Positions 25,110 through 34,572 of a DNA stretch of 64,000 nt are shown one piece after another. A model generated the notes under the pieces. The model saw only the letters and a list, made by a program, of their open reading frames with translations. It was not told where the DNA came from and ran no database searches. The first letter of the stretch is position 1, and every line of letters begins with the position of its first letter. Origin of the DNA: Roridomyces roridus (Eukaryota; Basidiomycota; Agaricomycetes; Agaricales; Mycenaceae); the NCBI GenBank assembly GCA_029378245.1, contig JARKIF010000014.1:124001-188000 (forward strand), in the 5' to 3' direction. Both the position numbers and the translations under genes were made by a program.

Positions 25110-26890
25110 ATGACTGTCGCGGGCACCATCGACAACACTTATGGTTTACTTTATGTCGCGGTTGTCGTCTCTACCGCGTGAGTGTGGTCTTGTGCTTCTT
25201 TAGAGTATGCCTGCTAATGCTCGTTTAGCCTTTACGGAGGTTTGTTGACTGTTCAAGAAGCGCGTACACATTACTGAACCAGATGCCAGTCGGGGCCATG
25301 CAATTCTGGCTGTACATTCGCAAATACCACCTCAAGGACACCTTGCTAATCAAGTGCCTGGTAATTGCAATCCTCGTGTGCGACACTTGCCAGCAAGTAC
25401 TGTTAATCCACTCTGGTATGTCGCACTGGTCTCAGAGACGGCATCTATTCATCCTATGGCAGTATACAAATATCTCGGTTAGTCCGCCGTTCGCGCATAT
25501 GTCTTCTGGCTCACGCCGACCGCACAGTCGGTGGAATTTCGGACCCTGCCATCCTCCCTTCGGTGGTCGAGTGAGTCTGCACCTCGGATCCTTTGTATCC
25601 ACGCCAACTCCGGTTCCAGAACTCTTATGGTCCAGCTGTTCTTCAGCTGCGCAATCGCGACGATGGTCCAGCAGTGAGTTGGCCCCCGCTTTCTGAGGTG
25701 ATTGATCCCTCATGCTCTTTAGGTTTTATTGCTGGCGGATATACAAGAGTATGTTCTCTACTTGTACACCAACAATCCCTGGCTCACGTTCTTCCAGTCG
25801 GACAGAACATATTTTTGGCCCTTGCTGTGGTATGTACCCGTCTCCTGTTCCGCCGAACTACGTTTAATTCCGACTCAGTCGGCAGTTAGCTGGACATCAT
25901 GCGGTGCGTTGGCCTTACTCTTCGGAAAGCAATGATCTGACCCATGTTTCCAGTGGTTCTCATGAGTGAGCACATACTCTGGTTCTAAGTTATTCGCATT
26001 TAACGCATCGCATCTAGTCTATGCCGCCCGAGCGTGAGTTATTGTCAACCTGGAATCCGGTCCCGACTTATTTTTGGCGTAGTGTGCGGTTCAAGCAGCT
26101 TGGCCAGTTAACAACCTTGCAAGTGCGTCGTCGTCTTTAAGCCACTTCTTGCGGAGCCTTGACCGTGTTTGCAGACGTTGTCAATCGTCTCGAACACGCT
26201 CTCAGCCGCCGCCGACGTGACCGTGTCTGTCGTGCTCGTCATCCTACTACAAGTATCCAAGACTGGGTTCAAGCGGTCGACGGACTTGATTAATAGACTG
26301 GTATGTGCTGGATTCAAGCACCGCTACCTGCTGTTTGACCCTTTGCAAGATGATCTTTACGTTCAATACCGGTACGAGCTACACGACACCGCAATAGATT
26401 CCAGTTACTGAATTGCTGCCTTTCAGGGCTTCCTACGAGCATGGCCGCTCTCGCCGCTACCATCTGCGTTCGTAGTGCGACTAATTTCCAAGTGCTTTGA
26501 ACTGATCACCGCACAGGTCGCTGCATTCCCGAATACGTTCCTTTAGTGCGTAGCGCGGGCCTTACAGTTGGCTCAAGTTGCTCATATTCGCAGCATATTC
26601 TTCTTCTTGCTTCTGGGGCGGTTCTACACCAACTCGATCTTGGTGACGCTGAATTCACGAGAGTATATCAAGTCTACAAGTGATCCTGCCAGCCAAGAAC
26701 ACTATTCTCTCGAGAATTCGGGACGCCCCAGACCACCCCAGGCGGGAACTCTTAATGGCGGTCAGCGAGACGCCATTACCATACGGATTGAAACGGACAC
26801 AATGCACGATTACCATGTGAGTTTCCCTTTGACCACGAGTAAACCCTCAGCTCATCCGTCTAGTCCTCTTCACAGGATTTGAAAGCGTAG
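25110..26890 (+). CDS. DUF6534-type multi-pass membrane protein, copy A
   Basis: A member of the large Agaricomycete family of seven-helix-like membrane proteins of unknown function. Splicing about 15 introns of 46-55 nt gives a continuous frame: MTVAGTIDNTYGLLYVAVVV, VGAMQFWLYIRKYHLKDTLL, KCLVIAILVCDTCQQVLL, VYKYL, LMVQLFFSCAIATMVQQFYC, WRIYKIGQNIFLALAV, TLSIVSNTLSAAADVTVSVV, LLQVSKTGFKRSTDLINRL, MIFTFNTG, and finally FFFLLLGRFYTNSILVTLNS, a signature of the family. The cytosolic tail has a Pro-rich stretch and ends DYHDLKA with the stop at 26888-26890. Every intron checked has GT and AG ends and all joins keep frame, so the gene looks functional. Its near twin is at 29833-31604. Confidence 0.82.
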
Positions 26891-27104
26891 AGCTTTGTGC
26901 TGTCTGTCCTGTACAAGTATTATATCCTTCACATTATTGTCTTAAATTACATGTTTTTCCGGGGGACCTATATGGAATTCCTACGCTCGCTTGTGCCTGG
27001 TTCCTACTCCACGCTGAGATGATCTGGGTCGCTGGAAACCATCGGCTTAGCGTCGGTGCCTTGAAGCAACCTTGAAGTTGAAATTTCAAAGACTTGAAAT
27101 AATA

Positions 27105-27722
27105 GGGGTTTTCAAAGTTAGATTTTTCACCTCTTTATTCACTGGTTTATTCACTTGTTTCAATTTGTTGAAAAAATGTATTTTTCACTTGTTTCACCTT
27201 GAAGACACCCTCTTGAAAATCCAAGTGAATAAACCACCAAACAGATGTAATCATCCCGAACACTGACCCGTGCGCCCCACCACGTGCACCCGCCACTCCC
27301 GTAAACCGCGCCCTCCTCGGAGATACCACGGAACACCGACAGGCAAGTACCCTGAAGCAATATGGCCTACAAGGCTATGTACACTCGTACGCGGAATCCT
27401 TTTTTTTTGGCCTCGGCCGCGCTGGTTTGGGCTTCGAAACCCTTGATGGACATGTCCTTTTTTAGACTTGCGAGGGGGCATCGAGAACGAGAGGTAGAGT
27501 GGATGGGCAGCGAAGGATTCGATCGAGCGTGCCCGAGGCTTGAAGACACGTGCAGGATGGATGTCACGGGGTTTGTTTCAAAGTGAATAAATAAATGAAA
27601 CAGCTCTCGACCTTGTTTCACTTCTTTTTTCTTATTCACTTTCGTTGCCCAAATTTGGAAGGTGAAAAATGCAAATGAAATAAAGTGAATAATCGAGTGA
27701 AAAATCCAACTTTGAAAACCCC
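27105..27722. mobile_element. 618-bp MITE (non-autonomous DNA transposon) with target duplication TAATA
   Basis: The ends are inverted: GGGGTTTTCAAAGTTAG and, reading back from 27722, GGGGTTTTCAAAGTTGG, with identity over about 27 bp apart from one mismatch. Both sub-terminal parts are rich in repeated TTCAC and TTATTCAC motifs. TAATA flanks both sides (27100-27104 and 27723-27727). The homologous place in copy B (near 31776-31780) has a single TAATA and no insert, which proves insertion after the duplication. If the terminal A/T is counted as element, a 3-bp duplication AAT is equally possible, so superfamily is unresolved. No transposase is encoded; inner frames (27251-27481 minus, 27362-27586 plus) show no recognisable domain. 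Confidence 0.85.
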
Positions 27723-27727
27723 TAATA

Positions 27728-28000
27728 CAAGTGATAGTAGGACACTAGCGACGAACAAGCAGATGGAAACGGAAAATAAGGTACCTTTTGCATGAACCCA
27801 GGCACACGACCAATATCGACAACCTGCGGGCATCCGCTTTCCACCGCCAGGAGAGGATTCTCAAGTATCTGCGGGCGACCTAAGATATACGAAAGTGCGA
27901 GATATAAATGAAACCGTACCCCTTCGACTTTCTCGATGGGATGCTATCTTCTTGCATTGATACTCCTTTGCACCCTGCAGCCCCTTCAACCGCGCCTTCA
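27728..28000 (-). pseudogene. Duplicated 3' fragment of the MBP1-like APSES gene
   Basis: About 270 bp matching 31784-32117, the last exons and last intron of the intact APSES gene on the same strand. It retains the terminal exon sequence (reading GFMQKV) and the intron, but is damaged: the stop-free intron of the parent now contains a TAG, several substitutions alter the exons, and some coding bases before GTACGG are missing. It has no start or DNA-binding domain. It is a by-product of the segmental duplication. Confidence 0.8.
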
Positions 28001-28011
28001 TCAAAGCCTAA

Positions 28012-29437
28012 GACGCAGTGAGCAAGGAGGGAGACGAGGAGGGCAAGAAGACAAGCAGAGGACGTACGAGAACTCGGAGAAATCGCAGGCTACGCAACCC
28101 CAGAGAGTACACCACGTCATCGCTCCATTCGACGCTGTTGAATCCCGAGGCTGGAACTTGGGCAGCGAGCGGAGAAGGGGTAGCCACGGAGATAGACCTA
28201 TTCAGAATCAAGACGCGTACGGAAGAGCACGAGCGGGACACGCACCAGTCATTCAGCTCATCGCGGAAGCCGCCAATCTATTCGGAGTAAGTACGTGAAG
28301 ACGAGGGCCTCAGCGATACCGACCAGAGCCCAATCGCAGCCTACGGAGAACGCATGGAGGGGAGACGGGCCAAACCATTGAATCGAGCCGTCATCCCGAC
28401 TCCCCGGACGATACATACGGCAGACTACGGGGAGAGAGTCCTAATTGACGCCACCAGTGACAAGAAGGCAGCAGCATCGACAACAAGGAGCACGGGAGAC
28501 GCGGCGCAGGGTACAGCGTTGTTGGATATCACCGAGGTCGGGAGCGAACTCGGAGGTGTATGACGCGGAGATGTCGGAGCCAGAGTACAGGATTGAAATA
28601 GGCCGGTGAAGGCATCAGGGGGAACGAGCGAGCTGATGAACTCGCAAAGGATGCAGCGGAGACGTGGAAGACAAGGCCTCACTTCATGAGCAGGAAAAAA
28701 TGGGGACTGGTTCAGTGCAGAACTGGACATGCATTCATTGGTGTAGTACACTAGATTTGTGCCTTCAGAAACCGTATCGTCAATGCGCCGAAGGATTCCA
28801 AACGCGGGCCCACGTACTACGGGACTGCGAACAATACGAGGAACATCGCGACGTCCTCCGCAAATTCTCCCCGACCATGTCCATACCCGACATCCTGGCA
28901 ACGCAGGAAGGAATCGAAGCGTTGACGAAATTCCTCGGGGCATCTGGAGCCTTCACCGAGACGCGAGCGGAGCGCGGACGATGAGGAAAAGAAGATGAAG
29001 CAGAGATCGAATGGAGGAGAGAACGGGGAGGACCCAGAGGGGAGCGAGGCGGAGAGTGAGGGTCCGAGAACGTATGGCGGCGTGAGACGCCAATCCGCAC
29101 AGTGCTCACAAGACCTTCAAGGAGCAGGACGACGATCAGCGTGGGCGGGGTGTAGCCCGGATTCGGCATGTTCTCTTTGCCAAGTCGGGAGTGTGCGGAG
29201 GTGTGCCACTTGGGCATTTGCCGTTGAATGAGTGTGCGTCCGATCTTTGCAGCATTCGGCTGGGTTTCAATTCCACGGCCAAAACCGACGGGGAGGGGAG
29301 GACCGGCCATGCCGGCCCGGATGAAGTATGGAAGTGTGAAAGCGCTAAACAGCACCGGACGGGGTTTCTATGCATATGGTACATGCTTCCTACTTCGACC
29401 CTCCTGCAACGTCCCACAAAAAAAAAAAAAAAAAAAA
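28012..29437 (+). mobile_element. Degenerate, 5'-truncated LINE (RNase H / C-terminal part) with A20 tail
   Basis: Recognisable pieces in order are VYDAEM near 28557 and GNERADELAKDAAE at 28623-28664 (start and end of the RNase H domain of fungal LINEs, with the middle lost), CRTGHAFIG near 28710, then after a frameshift QTRAHVLRDCEQYEEHRDVL and LTKFLGASGAFTETR at about 28800-28970, the cysteine-motif C-terminus of these elements, ending at a stop near 28984. About 430 bp of 3' region leads to 20 consecutive A at 29418-29437, as expected for target-primed insertion. Frames shift and contain stops, so it is dead. The first ~500 bp (28012-28550) is GC-rich and I cannot match it to a part of the element. 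Confidence 0.7.
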
Positions 29438-29456
29438 CTTTGCAGCATTATACATT

Positions 29457-29477
29457 AAGGTACATGTCATGTACCTT
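29457..29477. repeat. Perfect 10-bp inverted repeat
   Basis: AAGGTACATG and CATGTACCTT separated by a single T, 19 bp beyond the A20 tract. No terminator-like role is expected in a fungus. It could be the edge of another small insertion in the 29438-29780 stretch, which otherwise holds an Arg/Lys-rich open frame without recognisable domain. Confidence 0.4.
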
Positions 29478-29798
29478 ACCAAACGGTGCCGAGGCATGGA
29501 GAATTCAAGGGGCCAAAAGAGCGAAGAAAGAGCGGAGAAAACCCACGCCAGAGGAAAGGGAGGAGGGCACGATCGTCGTAAAGATCAGCCGCCTGCCAAT
29601 CGGGCGACGGAACAGAGGCGTGACAGCGCCCCGGAACGAAGATCGCCGCATGGCGGATCTCCACAGCGGGTGCCGGGACCGCCGTTTCTGCCATTCGGCG
29701 CGCCCGGATCAGGCAATCAGATCAAATCAATTATGTAAGTGACGGCGATCATCGAGTTACCAAAGTTGCCCCTAACCTAAATATAGGGAATGTGCCTT

Positions 29799-29805
29799 TA
29801 TAAAA
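29799..29805 (+). promoter_or_regulatory. TATA box of DUF6534 gene, copy B
   Basis: TATAAAA 28 bp before the start codon at 29833, in the same conserved block as copy A. The leader is shorter here: about 20 bp present in copy A (around TTTTCTCCCGGAACAACTC) are absent. Confidence 0.55.
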
Positions 29806-29832
29806 GCGAGCCTTGCAGCTTGGGCTCACAAA

Positions 29833-31604
29833 ATGGCTGTCGCGGCCACCATCGACAACACTTACGGTATGCTTTATGTCGCGGTTGTCGTCTCTACCGC
29901 GTGAGTGTGGTCTTGTGCTTCTTCAGAGCATGCCTGCTAATGTTCGTTTAGCCTTTACGGAGGTTCGTGAACCGTTCATGCGCGTACACATTACTGAACC
30001 AAATGCAGTCGGGGCCACCCAATTTTGGCTGTACATTCGGAAATACCACGTCAAGGACACCTTGCTAATCAAGTGCCTGGTAATTGCAATCCTCGTGTGC
30101 GACACCTGCCAGCAAATACTCTTAATCCACTCTGGTATGTCGCACTGGTCTTGGAAAAGGCATGTATTCATCCTATGGCAGTGTACAAATATCTCGGTCA
30201 GTGGGCCGCTCGTGAATATGTCTTCTGGCTCACGCCGACCGCACAGTCGCTGGAATTTCGGACCCTGCCATTCTCCCTTCGGTGGTCAAGTGCGTCTGCA
30301 CCTCGGATCCTTTGTATCTATACCAACTCCTGTTCCAGCACTCTTATGGTTGAGCTGTTCTTCAGCTGCGCAATCGCGACGATGGTCCAGCAGTGAGTTG
30401 ACCGCCGCTTTCTGAGGTGATCCCTCATGCTCTTTAGGTTTTATTGCTGGCGGATATACAAGAGTATGATCTCCACCTGTACTCTAACAAGATCTGGCTC
30501 ATGTTATTCAAGTCGGACAGAACATATTCTTGGCACTTGCTGTGGTACGACTACCCGTCTTTTGTTCCGTCGAAACTGTGCGTTAATTCCGACTCAGTCT
30601 GCGGTTAGCTGGACATCATGCGGTGTGTTCGCCCTCCTCCCTCAGAAAGCAAACTCATGTTTCCAGTGGTTCTCCTGAGTGAGCACATACTCTGGTTCTA
30701 AGTGGTTCGCATTTAACGTATCGCATCTAGTCTATGCGGCCCGAGCGTGCGCCATTGTCAACCTGGAATCCGGCACCTACTTATCTTTGGCGCAGTGTGC
30801 AGTTCAAGCAGCTTAGCCAATTAACAACCTTGCAAGTGCGGCGTCGTCTTTGAGCTACTTTTCACCGAGTCTTGACCGTGTTTGCAGACGTTGTCCATCG
30901 CATCGAACACCCTCTCAGCCGCCGCCGACGTGACCGTGTCCGTCGTGCTCGTCTTTCTACTACAAGGATCCAAGACTGGGTTCAAGCGGTCGACGGACTT
31001 GATTAATAGACTGGTATGTCTTGGATTCCAGCACCACTGCCTCCTGTTTGACCCTTTGAAGATGATCTTCACCTTCAATACCGGTACGAGCTACACGACA
31101 CCGTAGTGGATCCCAGTTACTGAATTCCTTTAAGGGCTTCCTACGAGCATCGCCGCTCTCGCCGCTACCATCTGCGTTCGTAGTGCTACTAATTTCCAAG
31201 TGCTTCGAACTGATAACCGCACAGGTCGCTGCATTCCCGAACACGTTCCTTTAGTGCGTAGCGCGGGCGTTACGGTTTGTTCAAGTTGCTCATCTTCGCA
31301 GCATATTCTTCTTCTTGCTTCTGGGGCGGTTCTACACCAACTCGATCTTGGTGACGCTGAATTCACGAGAGTATATCAAGTCTACAAGTGATCCTGCCAG
31401 TCAAGAGCACTATTCTCTCGAAAATACGGGACGCCCCAGACCACCCCAGGCGGGAACTTTTAATGGCGGTCAGGGAGATGCCATTACTATACGGATCGAA
31501 ACGGACACAATGCACGATTTTCATGTGAGTCTCCCTTCAAGCACGAGTAAACCCTCAGCTCACCAGTCACTCTCCAGTCATCGACCCAGGATTTGAAATC
31601 GTAG
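29833..31604 (+). CDS. DUF6534-type multi-pass membrane protein, copy B
   Basis: Same exon plan as copy A: MAVAATIDNTYGMLYVAVVV, VGATQFWLYIRKYHVKDTLL, ILVCDTCQQILLIHS, LMVELFFSCAIATMVQQFYC, TLSIASNTLSAAADVTVSVV, LLQGSKTGFKRSTDLINRL, FFFLLLGRFYTNSILVTLNS, ending DFHDLKS with the stop at 31602-31604. All introns keep GT and AG ends. Replacements relative to copy A are mostly conservative (I/V, L/M, Y/F), which suggests both genes are under selection for function. The stop codon lies 222 bp from the convergent stop of the APSES gene. Confidence 0.82.
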
Positions 31605-31826
31605 CGCTGTGTGCTGTGCTGTGCCCCTCATTATAGTTTAGATTACATGTTTTCCGGGGTAATTCCTATGCTCGCTTGTGCCTAGTTCGTGCTCCACGTT
31701 GAGATAGTCTGGGTCGCTGGAAACTATCGACTGGGCCACTCAGTATTGGTACCTTGAAATTTCAAAGACTTGATATAATACAAGTGATAGCAAGACACTA
31801 GCGACTCAGATGACCCCATCACGAAC

Positions 31827-34511
31827 CTAGAACTTTTCAGTACGAGCAGATGGAGGCGAAATAAGAGGTACCTTTTGCATGAACCCAGACACACGACCAA
31901 TATCGACAACCTGCGGGGATTCGCTTTCCACCGCCAGGAGAAGATTCTCGAGCATCTGCGGGCGACATGAGATATACGAAAGTGCGAGATGTAAATTAAA
32001 CCGTACCTCTTCGACTTTCTCGATGGGAATTTGAGCGCAGAGCGCGACGATCTTCTTGCACTGATACTCCTTCTCAGCGCTTGCACCCTGCAGCCCCTTC
32101 AACCGTGCCTTCATCAAATCTTCCATGCGCGCATGCCACATTTTGAGCCGTCTCAATCTAATAAGACTCGGCAGCGAGTCGGTTGGCGGAATAGGAGGCT
32201 CTGGCTCAACGTTGGCCGAGATATCAATGGAGCCAACCATCGTCGAGTGGGTTCCACGCCATTGGAAAGCGGGCCCACCGTTGTTCTCGTCCCCAGCATT
32301 GATATCCCCCGTTTCGTCTTCGACCTCTCCTTCCGCGTCTGGGTCCCCACTGCCGTTACTCCGACCGGTCCAATCGAACTGGTCCTCTTCAAGGAGGGCC
32401 TTGTCAATGTTCTTGACCCTTTGCGAGATTTGGTCCAATTCGGCACACCGTGCTTGCCAAGCCTGTATTTGTTTACGTTGCTCGGACAGTTCCCGTGTGG
32501 CCGCCCGAAGATGCGCCTGAGTGACGTCCAGGGCATCTTGTTTGGACTTGATTTCCGCTTGGAAATCGGCACTCAGACCCTGCACCATGATGGTCATATC
32601 TGTTCGTGTTTAGTCCAACTTGCAGTGTTCTTGTAGTGAGGGACCTACCGGCGATGACATCCTGACTCTTCTGCACAGGAGGCGGTGGGCCTGTTCGCAA
32701 GACGGCAAAGATATCCTCCGGCCGAGAACCGCTGCTCAATTCCTCTGTCTCGACACCAAAGTCACCCGGACGTAAACCAAGTTTATTGGGAAGCATCCGA
32801 TTGGCACCGACGTCCAGTAACGTCCGGACCATACTCCTGTTGCCAACTCGTGCGGCAATATTCAGGGCGGTATCTCCGTGTTCGTCCTGGAGATCCACCA
32901 GAGTTCGGAAATCCCCGCTTTGGGTTTGCGCAATGAAATAAAATATTTTATCGAGATAATAACGCGCCGGCCCGGCCCGGCCTTTGACACCAGCCAAAGA
33001 GGTGATGTGATGCAGTACCGATTTCCGCGAAGTATCGAGGGTTCGAACAGAAGAGCCGAGCGTTGAGATGAGTGTATCGAAATTCTGCGTGTCACAGCCA
33101 TGAGTTGCAAGGCAGGCCCGGATGAGGGGCGTTTCGCCGAGATGATTTCCTCTGTGGATGTCGGCACCATGGACGATCAGCGACGCAGTGGTTCGCAGGT
33201 GAGCGAGACTGGCCGCAAGGTGAAGGGCGGTGTGACCTTGGTCGTCGAGGATAGTGTCAATCTCAAACGCTGGGGCGTTGTTGTTGGCGGCATTATTGTT
33301 TGTAGGTGTGGCCGAGTCGGGGCTCAAGTCGCGCAGGAGATCGAGAATCGCATGAGGGTCGTCGCTTTGGCAGATGGCAGCAATCACGGCCGCCCGACGA
33401 TGGTCCCGAAGGGGAACCGTAGGGTCAATGGATCTGGGGATGGATGGCTTCGTTGCAAAGCGGGTGGGATAATTGGCGACTTCAGGACCCCCATTCGCAA
33501 CTTGAGGACTTGCTGAAGCGCCATTCGCGGGCGTATCAACAGCTATCGGAGTAGGTACCGCACTTTGACTTGGCTGGGGAGTCGCTTCTGTCCGAGCACG
33601 CTTAGAGGGCGACGGACCAGCCTCGCCATTCGTGGGAGGGCTCACAGAAGCGCGGCGTCCTTCGGTAACTGCGGTGTCTAACCACAGTGTCAGAATATAC
33701 AATACCCGGATTCATTACGCACTCACCGACAGATCCTGAGACCACGTCAACATCCGGGTCTGACCTGTTCCTCTTGAGAGCAGGAGGCGGGGGAGTATGT
33801 GCAGTAGGAGCAAACGGGGACTGTCCATAAGAGGGGGAAGCAAACCCTGGCGGGCGCTGCGAAGTGCTTGACGTGGAGGGTGTGAATAAACCTTGCGCAC
33901 GACCTTGGTTGAGCAGTCGAAGCGCAGAGCCGGGCATGATGGGCGGCGGAGCGAGATTGGACGGCAGCCCCGGATAACTGCCCTGAGATCCGGGGAGTGT
34001 GCCATAGGAAGAAGCAGCGGACAAGGGACGGGGAGAGCCACTTCCGATGGGCGCGGCAAGCGGAAGGGGTCCAAGAGCACTTGTACTAGGTATGAAGTCG
34101 AACAGAGGCGCCAGCAGCGGACCAACCCCATACTGTATGGCAATGTCACGCCCACGTTCAAGAGGAATCCTTGCGCAACATGAACAAGGAGCAAAGCAAA
34201 ATCAGAGAAGGCGACAGACCAGGTTCCTTGATACTTTCCGTATCCACCCTGGACAATTTCGTGTTTTCCGGGCAGTATTTCCTTCTCGAGTATCTTGGTA
34301 CGTCTACCCTTGTCCACGCCAGCGACTTTGAGGATTTGTGTCGCGTTAACATAGGAATCCGCACGTCGGCGCATCACGGCTATGTTTCGTACCATGCATT
34401 CGTACACCTGGGACGCGTCAAGGAAGGCCACGGATATGGTCGAGGGACTACCTGCACGGAGGAGTAGACGGCATTGTATATCTTGACGCCATTGTTGGAC
34501 CCCGTCTGCAT
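31827..34511 (-). CDS. MBP1: APSES-domain, ankyrin-repeat transcription factor (MBF subunit, Mbp1/Res-like)
   Basis: The DNA-binding subunit of the G1/S factor MBF, which in fungi drives DNA-synthesis genes. The start at 34511 gives MQTGSNNGVKIYNAVYSSVQ; a 45-nt intron joins it to VYECMVRNIAVMRRRADSYV, NATQILKVAGVDKGRRTKIL and EIVQGGYGKYQGTWVPLERG, the APSES winged helix. A Pro/Ser-rich linker contains a basic SPSKRARTE stretch. The centre has ankyrin repeats (DDQGHTALHLAASLAH, GETPLIRACLATHG, HGDTALNIAARVGNRSMVR). The C-terminus is coiled coil (ELSEQRKQIQAWQARCAELD) ending near GFMQKV; the stop used is at 31827. One intron (31956-32006) is 51 nt and stop-free, so it could be retained without breaking the frame. 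Start codons of this gene and YVC1 are 61 bp apart. Confidence 0.88.
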
Positions 34512-34572
34512 CGTGGCGCGAACAGAGACGCGTTTAGCCGAAAACAAACATCTCTCTCTTTCCGAATCCAAC

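Larger units (their letters stand above)
25038..28000 (+). repeat. Segmental duplication, copy A (DUF6534 gene plus MBP1 3' end)
   Basis: This block matches 29781-32117 in order and orientation: promoter, whole DUF6534 gene, shared 3' flank (TTACATGTTTTTCCGG, GGGTCGCTGGAAAC), then the 3' end of the APSES gene in reverse orientation. Copy A additionally contains the 618-bp MITE at 27105-27722. Homology ends near 28000, where a degenerate LINE begins. Copy B holds the intact APSES gene, so its end of the block is the original arrangement. Confidence 0.85.
29781..32117 (+). repeat. Segmental duplication, copy B
   Basis: This block matches 25038-28000. It starts at ATATAGGGAATGTGCCTTT just before the TATA box and runs through the DUF6534 copy B into the last exons of the APSES gene, where homology stops near CTTCATCAAA. 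It lacks the MITE, giving the empty site. Differences are mainly substitutions and small indels in introns and flanks, while coding exons stay open in both copies. Confidence 0.85.

Noticed and set aside
27147..27481. Open frames inside the MITE that might be a transposase
   Set aside because: They are short (under 80 residues), lack catalytic acidic motifs or DNA-binding signatures, and the element is too small to be autonomous.
29500..29742. Arg/Lys-rich frame resembling a retrotransposon gag tail
   Set aside because: Low-complexity charged sequence only; no zinc knuckle, capsid motif or LTR is visible, so no element is called.
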